Assembly (NCBI GenBank): GCA_023229425.1
Contig: JALNZG010000003.1
Location: forward strand, 1 to 64,000
DNA from: Ignavibacteriaceae bacterium
Lineage (GTDB): Bacteria; Bacteroidota; Ignavibacteria; Ignavibacteriales; Ignavibacteriaceae
DNA: 64,000 nt
Reading direction: 5' to 3'
Shown here: in pieces, positions 51,847 through 61,202 of the stretch
Position numbering within the stretch: the stretch's first letter is position 1
Layout: every line of letters begins with the position of its first letter
Notes under the pieces: generated by a model
Databases searched by the model: none
Told to the model about the DNA's origin: nothing
Seen by the model: only the letters and a program-made list of their open reading frames with translations
Position numbers and translations under genes: made by a program

Positions 51847-52947
51847 ATGAAAGAAAAATTTGAACCCGGTTCGACTATAACATTTTTCGTTGTTATTATA
51901 GGGCTTGTGTCTCTCGGAATACTCCTTTCCGAATTGCAAAGCATTCTCGTTCCTTTCGTTTTTGCCTCTTTTCTCTTTATTCTTTTTTCACCGGTTAATT
52001 CTTTTTTAACTGATAAAAAAATCCCTCTTTGGATAGTTATTATTCTCAATATCATTGTTATTGCATTTATTTCTTTTGGAGTTATAAGATTTGTAGTGGA
52101 TTCCGTAATGCAGCTTTCCACCGATTTACCAAATTATTTTTCTAAACTTAATTCCATCGTAAGAAAAGCAGCAATTGGATTGGGAATTACCGACCCATAT
52201 TTCAAATATTTTTCTATTCAAAAAATATTAGCTAAACTTGATTATAAAGCTCTCGCCGGCGGTGTTTTTAATTCTGCATTCAGTTTAGTTGGCAACATCC
52301 TTTTCCTTCTTTTCTTCTTCATCTTTATTGAAAGCGGACACAAATCCATTTACGCAGCAATCGGACGAAGATATTACCGTGATGATTCCAGCTCATCAGT
52401 AAATAAGACTTCGAGTGAGGTTTCCGGGGAAGTAGAAAAACAAACAGAACTGCAGTTTGCTAAAACATTAAAGACCATTACCGAACAAATTCAGAAATAT
52501 ATTATTTCAAAAATCTCTGTCAATCTCTTAGCGGGAATTGTCGTTGGCTTTTTCCTTTATATTTTTAATATTGATTTTCCTATAATGTGGGGATTACTAA
52601 CATTCTTCCTAAATTTTATTCCTTCGATAGGCTCTGCAATAGCTTTAGTATTGCCAACGCTGATGGCAATTATTGAATATGAATCATTAAGTTATACACT
52701 TTTAATTGCAGGCGGCATGGGATTTATTCAAACTGCTTTTTTTAATTTATTAGAACCGCAGTTAATAGGCAGGCGTTTAAACTTGAACCCGATTGCCATT
52801 CTTCTTTCGGTATTGATCTGGGGTTACATTTGGGGAATTCTCGGAATGCTCTTAGCCGTTCCGCTTACCGCGATCATCAAGATAATTATTTCTAACTCTA
52901 AAAATCAAAACTTAAGATTTATCGCCGATCTTATGAGTCAAGAGTGA
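51847..52947 (+). CDS. AI-2E (UPF0118) family transporter
   Basis: A 366-aa polytopic inner-membrane protein of the AI-2 exporter superfamily. Hydrophobic segments lie near residues 15-35, 38-60, 65-85, 140-165, then a hydrophilic loop and four more helices. The C-terminal family signature FLNFIPSIGSAIALVLPTLMAI, then LLEPQLIGRRLNLNPIAILLSVLIWGYIWGILGMLLAVPLTAIIKI is intact. Members include AI-2 export and Na+/H+ antiport; role here unknown. Its last 10 bases overlap the 3' end of the convergent DUF4922 gene. Confidence 0.9.
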   Translation: MKEKFEPGSTITFFVVIIGLVSLGILLSELQSILVPFVFASFLFILFSPVNSFLTDKKIPLWIVIILNIIVIAFISFGVIRFVVDSVMQLSTDLPNYFSKLNSIVRKAAIGLGITDPYFKYFSIQKILAKLDYKALAGGVFNSAFSLVGNILFLLFFFIFIESGHKSIYAAIGRRYYRDDSSSSVNKTSSEVSGEVEKQTELQFAKTLKTITEQIQKYIISKISVNLLAGIVVGFFLYIFNIDFPIMWGLLTFFLNFIPSIGSAIALVLPTLMAIIEYESLSYTLLIAGGMGFIQTAFFNLLEPQLIGRRLNLNPIAILLSVLIWGYIWGILGMLLAVPLTAIIKIIISNSKNQNLRFIADLMSQE

Positions 52948-53975
52948 TAATATTTTTCAAAATGACTCTTCAACTTATTTATATATTTCTGAAACATACT
53001 TTTGTCAATAAAAACTTCATTAAAAATATCTTTCAATTTTTCTTCTGTCATGGTTGCAAAATCTTTTTGGCGTGGAGTGATACAGACTCCGCCAATATCA
53101 ACGGCTGCAGGACTAAGTAAAATTTTTTTCTCTTCATCTTCTAAAAAAAATGCATCCGGTCTATGTTTTTTTCTTAGAAATACAATTATCCGCCATTTTT
53201 CATTTTGATATGAACCGAGAACATTCATCATCGGTTCTTCCTCTTGTCCGTTGATTTTTTTTAGAGTAGAATAAAATATTTGAAAAACTTTTTCGATTTC
53301 AGATTTTAAATTTCCTTCAAATGAAATCATTTTGCGCAAACCATCATTAATTGCAGAAACGCAAAGCGATTTAATCTTTAATATTTCTTCACCAAACTTT
53401 TCTTTGAGAAGTTCGTATTCATGATCAATGGTCATAAAATTTTTTGTCCCGGCTTGAAAATGAAGATGATCGGGAGCTGAAGCACCGCACCTTGGTCCAT
53501 TATAAAAAACAGAATAATCAGGAGACAAATCTTTGCAGAAATCCATCAACACGGGAAATGAATCTTCAATATTTTGCTTTGAATGATGGATTGATGGGAG
53601 GGTAAAATGTTCGGGAAAAATCGGAAACGGATTTACGAGAATCAAAAAATCATCTTTATATTCAAGGCTTTGCTGCTCTTGGGGTAAATTCTCTTTACAC
53701 AAAAAACATTTCCGTTCATTGATAGATTTCGTATCAACTTTTGCCGAAGTTGAGATCATCCTTCCGGGATTAAATTGAAGTTTGATCGAAAAATTATCGA
53801 AATGAAAAACTTTTACTTCAACTGACTCAAGCGTTGAATAACCGTTTTTACACTGTTCCCAACTTATTTTTTGCTGACGTATTAAATTTTTCGCAGCTTC
53901 ACAATAATTGATTTTTTCTTTCAACAACGCTTTACTTGGTTTCCCCGCCAAATCGGGGCTGGCTGTTTCACTCAT
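52938..53975 (-). CDS. DUF4922 protein, HIT/Ap4A-phosphorylase-like
   Basis: A 345-aa protein of the DUF4922 family, related to galactose-1-phosphate uridylyltransferase and Ap4A phosphorylase. Visible are a CXXC pair in RKCFLCKENLP, the LVNPFPIFPEHFTLPSIHH segment and the HIT-type motif GASAPDHLHFQAG, where the second His is the expected nucleotidyl acceptor. The C-terminal half repeats the fold (EWRIIVFLRKKHRPDAF-like). The start ATG 53975 lies inside the glycosyltransferase end and overlaps it by 8 bases. Its first residues (SETASPDLAGKPS) are encoded by a small palindrome, CCCCGCCAAATCGGGG on the plus strand. A role in nucleotide-sugar turnover is inferred from partner and fold. Confidence 0.8.
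   Translation of the reverse strand: MSETASPDLAGKPSKALLKEKINYCEAAKNLIRQQKISWEQCKNGYSTLESVEVKVFHFDNFSIKLQFNPGRMISTSAKVDTKSINERKCFLCKENLPQEQQSLEYKDDFLILVNPFPIFPEHFTLPSIHHSKQNIEDSFPVLMDFCKDLSPDYSVFYNGPRCGASAPDHLHFQAGTKNFMTIDHEYELLKEKFGEEILKIKSLCVSAINDGLRKMISFEGNLKSEIEKVFQIFYSTLKKINGQEEEPMMNVLGSYQNEKWRIIVFLRKKHRPDAFFLEDEEKKILLSPAAVDIGGVCITPRQKDFATMTEEKLKDIFNEVFIDKSMFQKYINKLKSHFEKYYHS
53943..53958. repeat. Small palindrome CCCCGCCAAATCGGGG at the DUF4922 N-terminus
   Basis: Arms CCCCG (53943-53947) and CGGGG (53954-53958). It lies in frame and encodes part of PDLAGKP, directly after the start region of the gene. Confidence 0.6.
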
Positions 53976-55443
53976 CTTTCTGCTTTCCACTTTTTACTTT
54001 CTTCTTTCTTGCCAGCAATTCAAACGTTCTGATTTTATCTTTATAAAAATTGTGGTTGTTCATCTGCACAATAGAAAGAGCGGAATCCGTATTCCCTTCC
54101 CACCGGCGGCAGAAATACAACGGTTCATATATTCTTCCAATTTGGTAACGACGCGAGATTGCAAGTACGGCCGAATAATCTTCACCGTAACTCACATTCG
54201 GGATTTTTACTTCACGCAAAACCGGCGTGTAAAAAGCGCGCGGCGCACCGAGCCCGTTTATTCTTAATGCATTATTTCTACCATTTTCCGGCGTCCATTC
54301 TTTATGATCGATCACTCCGGGAGGAAGCTGTTCCAATTGAAAATTTGTCATCAAATAACTTCCAATAACCGCAGCAACATTTTCTTCGTAAAATTTATTT
54401 ACAATTTTTTGCAAAGTGTTTTCATCACTGTACATATCATCGCTATCAAGCTGTACTGAAAATTTTCCGCAGTCCTGGTGATGAACTGCTTCATTCCAGC
54501 AGCCACCAATACCCAAATCTTTTCTCACCGGAACTAAGTGAATAATTCTTGCATCTTGTTTTGCAAATGCTTCAATTTTTTCTGTCGTTCCGTCATCAGA
54601 ATAATTGTCAACAATAATAAGATTAAACACAAATTTTGTTTTTTGTTTCAAAACAGATTGAATTGCGTCGCTAATTGTTTTCACACGATTTTTCACCGGA
54701 ATAATTACCGAAGCCTCAAATTTAAAATCGGATTTTGCGAAATCTATCTTTTCAAATTCCGGTTCTAAGAAGGCACCGACTGCTTTTAAATGTTGCGTAC
54801 ATGTTTGCTCCATTTCAATTTGTGTAGATCGGTTGCGCGGATCAACATAATCGAATAATTTTTCACCCGATTTCCGTTCATCCGTTTCAATTGATGAATA
54901 CAGGAATTCACCGATGTGAATAATTTTATTTTTTTGCGAAACTTTCAAACGTAAATCATAAAGACCGCTAAAATTATATTCTTCATCAAAATGAAGTTCT
55001 TTAATAGCGGCTGTATTAAACAGCAGTAAATATCCAAAATTAAAATCGTCACGCAGACTTCCCTCTTGATAATCAATAGTAGGATGGGGTTGTCTAACAT
55101 CATCTTTAATTTCATAATAATCCGAATAGACTAAACCGGCAGAAGTGTTTTCCGCAATAGAGATGAAACGGTCTAAAGCAAATTGCCCGAGTTCAAGTAA
55201 AGTATCTTGTTTAACAATTGCTGTAAATTCGGTGGTTGATTTCGCAATAATTTCTTTGATTGTCGAGCTGCTTAATAGATTTTCTACAAAAAGGATTTTG
55301 CAATTTTCAACATCCGGCAGGTCTTTCTTTGTTGCGAGCAAATAAATTTCTTCAATAAGACCGGAACTTAAAAATGAAGTAACTGTTTTTTGCGTGTAGC
55401 TAAAACCGTTATACGGTAAGAAAAGCGTTATTTTTTTTGACAT
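53968..55443 (-). CDS. Family 2 glycosyltransferase (tandem GT-A-like protein)
   Basis: A 491-aa cytoplasmic protein. Residues 1-215 form a degenerate GT-A-like domain (ITLFLPYNGFSYTQKTVTSFL, LVYSDYYEIKDD). From about 240 a canonical GT2 domain begins: EASVIIPVKNRVKTISDAIQSVLKQ, LIIVDNYSDDGTTEKIEAFA, then the metal-binding DSDD in FSVQLDSDDMYSDENTL. The donor and acceptor are unknown. Its C-terminal KKKVKSGKQKDE is encoded by a run of AGAAAG(A/T) heptads (53973-54009). It overlaps the DUF4922 gene by 8 bases, so the two are coupled. Confidence 0.88.
   Translation of the reverse strand: MSKKITLFLPYNGFSYTQKTVTSFLSSGLIEEIYLLATKKDLPDVENCKILFVENLLSSSTIKEIIAKSTTEFTAIVKQDTLLELGQFALDRFISIAENTSAGLVYSDYYEIKDDVRQPHPTIDYQEGSLRDDFNFGYLLLFNTAAIKELHFDEEYNFSGLYDLRLKVSQKNKIIHIGEFLYSSIETDERKSGEKLFDYVDPRNRSTQIEMEQTCTQHLKAVGAFLEPEFEKIDFAKSDFKFEASVIIPVKNRVKTISDAIQSVLKQKTKFVFNLIIVDNYSDDGTTEKIEAFAKQDARIIHLVPVRKDLGIGGCWNEAVHHQDCGKFSVQLDSDDMYSDENTLQKIVNKFYEENVAAVIGSYLMTNFQLEQLPPGVIDHKEWTPENGRNNALRINGLGAPRAFYTPVLREVKIPNVSYGEDYSAVLAISRRYQIGRIYEPLYFCRRWEGNTDSALSIVQMNNHNFYKDKIRTFELLARKKKVKSGKQKDE
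53973..54009. repeat. Heptad repeat forming the glycosyltransferase/DUF4922 junction
   Basis: Read on the minus strand, AGAAAGA, AGAAAGT, AAAAAGT, GGAAAGC, AGAAAGA follow one another exactly every 7 nt and end in TGAGTGA. They encode the last residues of the glycosyltransferase and contain the DUF4922 start codon. Same word family as the arrays at 18691 and 37084. Confidence 0.7.
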
Positions 55444-55461
55444 TTTAATCTCCGTTGATTT

Positions 55462-57510
55462 CTAAAATTGATAATTAAGGGTAACCCCGGCAGTAAAGTT
55501 CCTCGGCAGGCCCGGATCATAATACTCACCGTTGGCTCCGTTGACCGCGATTGATGAAACATATTTTTTATCAAACACATTCTCTAATTCAATGAAACAA
55601 TTTAATGAAACAGAACGAACTATCATCCGATAGATTAACTGCAAATCAAATTTATCATAACTTCCGGCGGCAACCGAATTTGCATTGTCAATATAAATTT
55701 TACTTAGGTTTGTGTATTGAACATTAATAGAAGGAAATTGAAGATTTTGATATCCAAGGTTAACAGAAATCTGTCTCGCCGGAACTCCCGGAATTTGGTT
55801 TCTCGAAAAACTACTGATACCGTCGTTAAATTCTACAAAAGAATTCTTCGCGATAGTTAATGAACTTGAAAAAGTAAAATAGTTTTGTGTAGTTAACGAG
55901 ACAGAAGCTTCAAGCCCATAACGTTTGGTTTTGCCAGCCGAAACGTAATAGTTTGCTCCTGAGATTTGGTAAGGAATTAATTCCCCATAAGTCCAAAGTG
56001 TGTAACCAATAATATTGTAAGAAAAAGAATTAATAAAGTCGATATCGAACGCAAAGTTTCCTTTAATTCCAGTTTCAATCGTATGCGAAGTTGAAGGCTT
56101 CAATAAAGGATTTAATCCACGGATGGTATCTAATTCAGCCGGTGGATCAACTTCGTTAAACGCCGGGTTCTCTACACCTTTTGCGTAGTGAGCCATGAAA
56201 TAATTATTTTCATCCAATGCATAAGAGAATCCAAATCCCGGAGTGAGTGCCGTAAAAGTCATTTTATCCGAAAGAGCCGGGGTAATAAAATCGTCTAACA
56301 AATATTTAGCTTGAGAATAGCGGAGTGAGAAATCAAAAGTGATTTTATTAAATGAAAATTCATCGTGTGCATAAATACCATAATTCAATCCGCCCTCGTT
56401 TTTATTTTGCTTGAGTGTAGTGCCTCTTTCATTTGAATTTGATAAGGAATAAAAGACAGTAGGACCGGCTTGATATTGATTATCAATGCCCAATGAGAAT
56501 TTGTTCCTGGTTTCAGCGGAAAATTTTCTAACAAAATTGTATTGCACTTTTCCACCGAGGTGTATGCGGTTAAAATCGCGGTAACTGTTTTTTTGCGACC
56601 GCATCAAGATTTTGGGCGAAAGATAAAACGAACTTGATAGCGATTGTTCGTCGTTAAAATATTTTTGATACGCTAATCCTATCCTCAAAATTTTATTACT
56701 ACGCCGTTCATCTCGTTTTAGAAAAGTCTGATTTGCCTGCGCTTCATCACTTGCAAGCTGCAAAGCAGTAAGTGGTCCGGCAATTTTGTAAACACTTGAA
56801 ACACCGATAACAGAAAAATTAAAACTAGAAAGATCGTCAAATTGATTCTTCATATAGAAGTTGAAATTGGTTGAATAACTTGCCGAATGCTGCCGCCAAC
56901 CCTGAAATTTTGTATTACTAACGTTCACAAACAGAGAACCGTTTTTCAATTTGCCGCCGGCTTCAGTCTGAAATTTTTGAAAACCGAAACTTCCAAATGT
57001 AAACCGGTTTTCAGAAAATGAACCGGGAAAATTTCTTTCGCTAATAAAATTTAAATACCCGCCGGAAGCCCCGCTAAACAAGTTAAAGCTATTTGTCTTC
57101 CCGATTTCAATTTGCGTAAATGCCGAGACATCAAGCAAATCCAATGAAGTTCTTCCATCAGGTTCGGTTTCCGGAAATCCATCAATTAAAATTTTTATAC
57201 CGGTAATCTGCGGATCATTTGAGCGGGCGCCAAATCCGCGCATCGTAATTTTGCTTAGCGTTTCTCCCCCGCTTCTTTGTTGAAGAAAAATTCCGGGAAT
57301 ATTTTTTACGGCATTCGCCAAACTTTTGCTTTTGTTTTCATCTATTTCAACTTTTTCAATTGAAGAAGTGGCGTTTTTCAAATCGGCTTTAGTGGTTTTC
57401 CCGATTACCGAAACTTCATCAAAAACATATTTTATAGAATCTCCGGGGGTTGAAACTGCATATACAAATGAAGGAATGAGGAGGAGGAGCGCATACAAGA
57501 TTTTGATCAT
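55462..57510 (-). CDS. TonB-dependent outer-membrane receptor
   Basis: A 682-aa receptor with signal peptide (ILYALLLLIPSFVYA), a TonB-box-like DEVSVIG near residue 30, then the plug (LANAVKNIPGIFLQQRSGG, ITMRGFGARSN, ILIDGFPETEPDGRTSLDLLDV, FNLFSGASGGYLNFIS). The barrel continues to LPRNFTAGVTLNYQF. The plug resembles FecA-type iron-siderophore receptors. The start at ATG 57510 is chosen because it opens the signal peptide directly; no strong Shine-Dalgarno is seen. Ligand unknown. It lies 18 nt upstream of the glycosyltransferase and may be cotranscribed with it. Confidence 0.92.
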   Translation of the reverse strand: MIKILYALLLLIPSFVYAVSTPGDSIKYVFDEVSVIGKTTKADLKNATSSIEKVEIDENKSKSLANAVKNIPGIFLQQRSGGETLSKITMRGFGARSNDPQITGIKILIDGFPETEPDGRTSLDLLDVSAFTQIEIGKTNSFNLFSGASGGYLNFISERNFPGSFSENRFTFGSFGFQKFQTEAGGKLKNGSLFVNVSNTKFQGWRQHSASYSTNFNFYMKNQFDDLSSFNFSVIGVSSVYKIAGPLTALQLASDEAQANQTFLKRDERRSNKILRIGLAYQKYFNDEQSLSSSFYLSPKILMRSQKNSYRDFNRIHLGGKVQYNFVRKFSAETRNKFSLGIDNQYQAGPTVFYSLSNSNERGTTLKQNKNEGGLNYGIYAHDEFSFNKITFDFSLRYSQAKYLLDDFITPALSDKMTFTALTPGFGFSYALDENNYFMAHYAKGVENPAFNEVDPPAELDTIRGLNPLLKPSTSHTIETGIKGNFAFDIDFINSFSYNIIGYTLWTYGELIPYQISGANYYVSAGKTKRYGLEASVSLTTQNYFTFSSSLTIAKNSFVEFNDGISSFSRNQIPGVPARQISVNLGYQNLQFPSINVQYTNLSKIYIDNANSVAAGSYDKFDLQLIYRMIVRSVSLNCFIELENVFDKKYVSSIAVNGANGEYYDPGLPRNFTAGVTLNYQF

Positions 57511-57587
57511 ACTATTTTTCGATGGTTCAAATTGTTTTAAATTGATAATAGAAATTAACAAAACTTCTAAAATTCACGAAAGAAAAG

Positions 57588-57953
57588 ATGATGTACGAAA
57601 TATTAATTTATGTACTACTTGGAGCAGCGGCAGGAATTATGAGCGGATTCCTGGGTATCGGCGGCGGAATAATTATTATTCCCGCACTAACTATGATTCT
57701 CGGTTACTCTCAACAACAAGCACAAGGAACTTCACTAGCTTTGCTTTTACCTCCTATCGGCATTTTAGCTGTCATAAATTATTACAAAGCCGGAAGTATG
57801 AACTTGAAAGCCGCCGCTTTTATGGCGGTTACTTTCATAATCGGAAGTTATTTTTCTTCCAAAGTGGCAGTTCAGGTTCCCGAGCAAATGTTAAAAAAAG
57901 TTTTTGCCGTTTTTCTTCTTTTTTATTCAATAAAATTGTTCTTCGGGAAATGA
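57588..57953 (+). CDS. Half-size TauE/SafE-type permease
   Basis: A 121-aa protein with four hydrophobic helices. It begins LIYVLLGAAAGIMSGFLGIGGGIIIIPAL, the N-terminal TauE/SafE signature, and has YSQQQAQGTSLALLLPPIGILAV. Full-length members have eight helices and about 250 residues, so this is one repeat and probably acts as a dimer. Predicted sulfite, sulfonate or other organic-anion transport is inferred from the family. Divergent from the TonB receptor; followed 50 nt later by the TPR gene. Confidence 0.87.
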   Translation: MMYEILIYVLLGAAAGIMSGFLGIGGGIIIIPALTMILGYSQQQAQGTSLALLLPPIGILAVINYYKAGSMNLKAAAFMAVTFIIGSYFSSKVAVQVPEQMLKKVFAVFLLFYSIKLFFGK

Positions 57954-58003
57954 ACTTTAGATGAAGTTATTCGTCAATTTGTAAAGAAATAAAAACAATT
58001 TAA

Positions 58004-59848
58004 ATGAAATTTAAACTCATCCTCCTTCTATTAATTTTTGCCGAAGTCGTTTTTTCACAGCAAAGTGATCTGCAAAACCGGTTTATGCTTGCCCAAAGTT
58101 ACGAGCAGATTGGCGAATATATTAAGGCAAAATCCCTTTACGAAGACTTGTATAAAGCGCAGCCAAATAATTTCACTTTTTTTCAAGCTTTGAATAAATG
58201 TTATCTTCAGTTGAAGGAATACAACAACTCAAGTTTCCTGATCCAACAAAAATTATCAGTTGAAAGGGATAATGTTTCTCTTGTCGGTTTACTCGGAGTA
58301 ACTTTCTATTTAAATGGAGAAGAAAAGAAAACTTTTCAGTTGTGGGATGATTTTTTAGAAAACAAAAAAAGTGATGTTATCTCTTTCCGAGTGCTTGCCA
58401 ATAGCGCAATTGAACTGCGCGCGTTTGATAAAGCTATTGATCTGCTTCAGCGTGCAAAATCTATTTCGAACAAGGAATTTTACTTCGGGTATGATTTAGC
58501 GAACCTTTATGCCCTCAAAATGGATTACAAAAAATCTGCCAGTGAATTTATTTTCATTTTAAAAACAGACGAACAGCAATTGCCAAGTGTTGAATCCCGA
58601 ATTTTCACTTACGTTAACCGCAGTGAAGCTTTAGTCGCCTTTATCAAAGTCTTTGAGGACGAGCAACCCGAAAGATTTCTTGTTATCGGAAATATCTTAG
58701 CTAAACTTTATTCGGCAAACCGCCAATATGAAAACGCTTTTTCATTATATCAAATACTTGATAATAAAGGACAATATAAAGGAACTGAACTTTTTAATTT
58801 TGCTTTGAAATTATCTGCCGAAAAAGAATACGCTTTCGCTTCAGAAGTTTTTTCCTATTTGTTAAAAAAATATCCCGACTCACCGGTTCAACTTCAAATT
58901 AAATTAAGTTTGGCAAAAAACTCAGAAGCAAAGCTTGAAATTGAAACTGCCGATTCTTCACAACTTTGGAAATCTTTTCCCCGAAAGAAATATTCTCCCG
59001 AAAAATTATACGAAGAATCGCTATCCATTTATAAAGAAATTGCCGAGAAGAATCCTTTTTCAGAGTTAGGTGTTGAAGCAATGTTCCGCACAGGTTACTT
59101 GTACGGAGAAAAAATCGGCGATACAAAAGCCAGCGAAGAATATTTAAATAAGATCATTTCAAATTTTCTTTTTTCAAATTTCTACGCCCAGGCTTGTTTG
59201 GAGATGGCGGCAATTAATCTTCAAAACGGAAATATCGCTGGAGCTTCTTCATTTTATGATAAAATTCTTGCTAATCCAAGAGCGAGCGAAGCACAAAAAA
59301 ATAAAGCTAAGTTTTGGAAAGCCCGGATGATGTTTTTTCAAGGAAATTTCACCGAATCGAATAAATTACTTCGTCAAATAGTTTCCGTTTCGACCGATAA
59401 TATGTCAAATGATGCGATGGAACTTTCATTTCTGCTCACTTCGGCTTTTAATGATTCATTAACTTTAGTTAAATTTGCAGAAGGAGATTTTGCTTTATTG
59501 GTAAATGATTTCAATAAAGCGGAAAAAACTTTTTCATCTTTAGTTAAAACAGAACAAACTCCTTTTCTTATAAAACAATTAGCCGAGCTTCGTTTGATTG
59601 AGTCCGAGATTAGTTCAGACAGGTATCAAGAAGCGTTAGCTCAAATTGATAGTTTATTAAAAAGAGAGGAGAAAAATATTTTTGCCGACAAAGCGAATTT
59701 GCTTGCCGCTAAAATATACCAGTATGGATTTAAAAATCCGGTTAAAGCAATTGAAGAATATCAAAATCTTCTGCTCAGATTTCCCGATTCATTATATCTT
59801 GATGAAGCACGGGAAGCGATAAATAAATTACGAAATAAAATAAGTTAG
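58004..59848 (+). CDS. Exported TPR-repeat protein
   Basis: A 614-aa protein with a signal peptide (LILLLLIFAEVVFSQ). The remainder is built from helical tetratricopeptide-like repeats: RFMLAQSYEQIGEYIKAKSLYEDLYKAQPNN, FDKAIDLLQRAKSISNKE, FASEVFSYLLKKYPDSPVQLQ, and a final FKNPVKAIEEYQNLLLRFPDSLYLDEAREAI that resembles the YbgF/CpoB type. It is probably a periplasmic or outer-membrane scaffold; partner unknown. It ends 8 nt before clpX, so both are likely cotranscribed. Confidence 0.85.
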   Translation: MKFKLILLLLIFAEVVFSQQSDLQNRFMLAQSYEQIGEYIKAKSLYEDLYKAQPNNFTFFQALNKCYLQLKEYNNSSFLIQQKLSVERDNVSLVGLLGVTFYLNGEEKKTFQLWDDFLENKKSDVISFRVLANSAIELRAFDKAIDLLQRAKSISNKEFYFGYDLANLYALKMDYKKSASEFIFILKTDEQQLPSVESRIFTYVNRSEALVAFIKVFEDEQPERFLVIGNILAKLYSANRQYENAFSLYQILDNKGQYKGTELFNFALKLSAEKEYAFASEVFSYLLKKYPDSPVQLQIKLSLAKNSEAKLEIETADSSQLWKSFPRKKYSPEKLYEESLSIYKEIAEKNPFSELGVEAMFRTGYLYGEKIGDTKASEEYLNKIISNFLFSNFYAQACLEMAAINLQNGNIAGASSFYDKILANPRASEAQKNKAKFWKARMMFFQGNFTESNKLLRQIVSVSTDNMSNDAMELSFLLTSAFNDSLTLVKFAEGDFALLVNDFNKAEKTFSSLVKTEQTPFLIKQLAELRLIESEISSDRYQEALAQIDSLLKREEKNIFADKANLLAAKIYQYGFKNPVKAIEEYQNLLLRFPDSLYLDEAREAINKLRNKIS

Positions 59849-59856
59849 AGAGAATA

Positions 59857-61113
59857 ATGGCAAAAAAATTAAACAACCGAATTGTTAAATGTTCATTTTG
59901 CGGAAGAGACGGCTCGGAAGTCGGCAGCTTGATTGCCGGACCGGAAGTTTATATCTGCGACCGCTGTATTTCCAGTAGTGTGGATATCCTCAAAAATAAT
60001 CTTGCAGCTTACAACACAACAAAGCCAGGCAAAGCGAGTTTATTAACTCCGGATGTTATCAAACGGACTTTAGATGAACATGTTATCGGTCAAGAGCGTG
60101 CAAAAAAAACACTCTCCGTTGCCGTTTACAATCATTATAAAAGAGTGAACTCAAAAAGTACTTTTTTTGAACTTGACGACGTGGAAATTGAAAAAAGCAA
60201 TATTCTTTTGCTCGGTCCTACAGGCGTTGGAAAAACTTTACTTGCACAAACACTCTCAAAAATTCTCGATGTTCCTTTTGCGATTGCAGATGCAACAACA
60301 ATTACAGAAGCCGGTTATGTTGGTGACGACGTTGAAACCGTTTTAGTTTCACTTTTACAAGCTTCTGATTTTAATATCGAAAAAGCTCAAAAAGGAATTG
60401 TCTATATCGACGAAATAGATAAAATTGCCCGCAAAAGTGAAGGCGCAAGTATCACGCGAGACGTTTCCGGCGAAGGCGTCCAACAAGCTTTGCTGAAGAT
60501 TTTAGAAGGAACCATTGCCGGAGTTCCCCCAAAAGGAGGCAGAAAACATCCCGAACAAAATTTGTTAAATGTGAATACGAAAAATATTTTGTTTATCGTC
60601 GGTGGCGCTTTTGAAGGAATTGAAAAAGTGATTGCCTCTCGCATCAACAAAAGTAAAATGGGATTCGGTTCAGATATCAACGGAAAAAAGGAGCTTTCTG
60701 ATGATGAACTGATCGCACTCGTCCAGCCTGAAGATTTACTGCGATTCGGGCTTATTCCTGAATTAATCGGACGCTTACCTGTTATCGCTCCACTCCATTC
60801 TTTAAGTGATGTAGCTTTAAAAAGTATTTTGACAACTCCTAAAAACGCAATACTTAAACAATATAAAAAGCTTTTAGCAATGGAAGGGATCGAATTGGAA
60901 TTTGATCCGTTCGCTTTAGATGCCATTGTTAAAAAAGCAAAGGAACGAAAGACCGGCGCCCGCGCATTACGCTCAATCTTAGAAGATTTTATGATAGACA
61001 TTATGTTTGATATTCCGACCAAAACCGGAGTTGAGAAGTGTATCATCACGCGAGATGTAGTGTTGGAAAAAGCCGAGCCGATCTATCTCGAAGCAGGTAG
61101 AAAATCGGCGTAA
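59857..61113 (+). CDS. clpX: ATP-dependent Clp protease ATP-binding subunit ClpX
   Basis: ClpX unfolds tagged substrates for the ClpP protease. The 418-aa protein has the N-terminal zinc-binding domain (KCSFCGRDGSE and ICDRCI, all four Cys), Walker A GPTGVGKTLLAQ, Walker B GIVYIDEIDKIARK, the pore-loop GYVGDD, GEGVQQALLKILEG, and the IGF-loop region near GFGSDI that contacts ClpP. Sensor II KTGARALRSI is present. ClpP is not in the window. A strong hairpin terminator follows. Confidence 0.97.
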   Translation: MAKKLNNRIVKCSFCGRDGSEVGSLIAGPEVYICDRCISSSVDILKNNLAAYNTTKPGKASLLTPDVIKRTLDEHVIGQERAKKTLSVAVYNHYKRVNSKSTFFELDDVEIEKSNILLLGPTGVGKTLLAQTLSKILDVPFAIADATTITEAGYVGDDVETVLVSLLQASDFNIEKAQKGIVYIDEIDKIARKSEGASITRDVSGEGVQQALLKILEGTIAGVPPKGGRKHPEQNLLNVNTKNILFIVGGAFEGIEKVIASRINKSKMGFGSDINGKKELSDDELIALVQPEDLLRFGLIPELIGRLPVIAPLHSLSDVALKSILTTPKNAILKQYKKLLAMEGIELEFDPFALDAIVKKAKERKTGARALRSILEDFMIDIMFDIPTKTGVEKCIITRDVVLEKAEPIYLEAGRKSA

Positions 61114-61132
61114 TCATTTTTACTCTTTTTGT

Positions 61133-61164
61133 AAACGCAACTCTCCTTATTTTGAGTTGCGTTT
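61133..61164 (+). terminator. Rho-independent terminator after clpX
   Basis: AAACGCAACTC (61133-61143) and GAGTTGCGTTT (61154-61164) form a perfect 11-bp stem with a 10-nt loop, followed by TTCTTTT. Confidence 0.85.
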
Positions 61165-61202
61165 TTCTTTTAAACAGATTCGTAAATTATTTACTTATAA
61201 AA

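Noticed and set aside
57326..57964. 212-codon plus-strand ORF opposite the TonB receptor start
   Set aside because: It overlaps the receptor signal peptide region and the TauE gene in other frames, and has Cys/Arg/Ser-rich low-information sequence typical of a shadow ORF.
60402..61049. 215-codon minus-strand ORF inside clpX
   Set aside because: It is antisense to a well-conserved gene, with no start signal or family resemblance.
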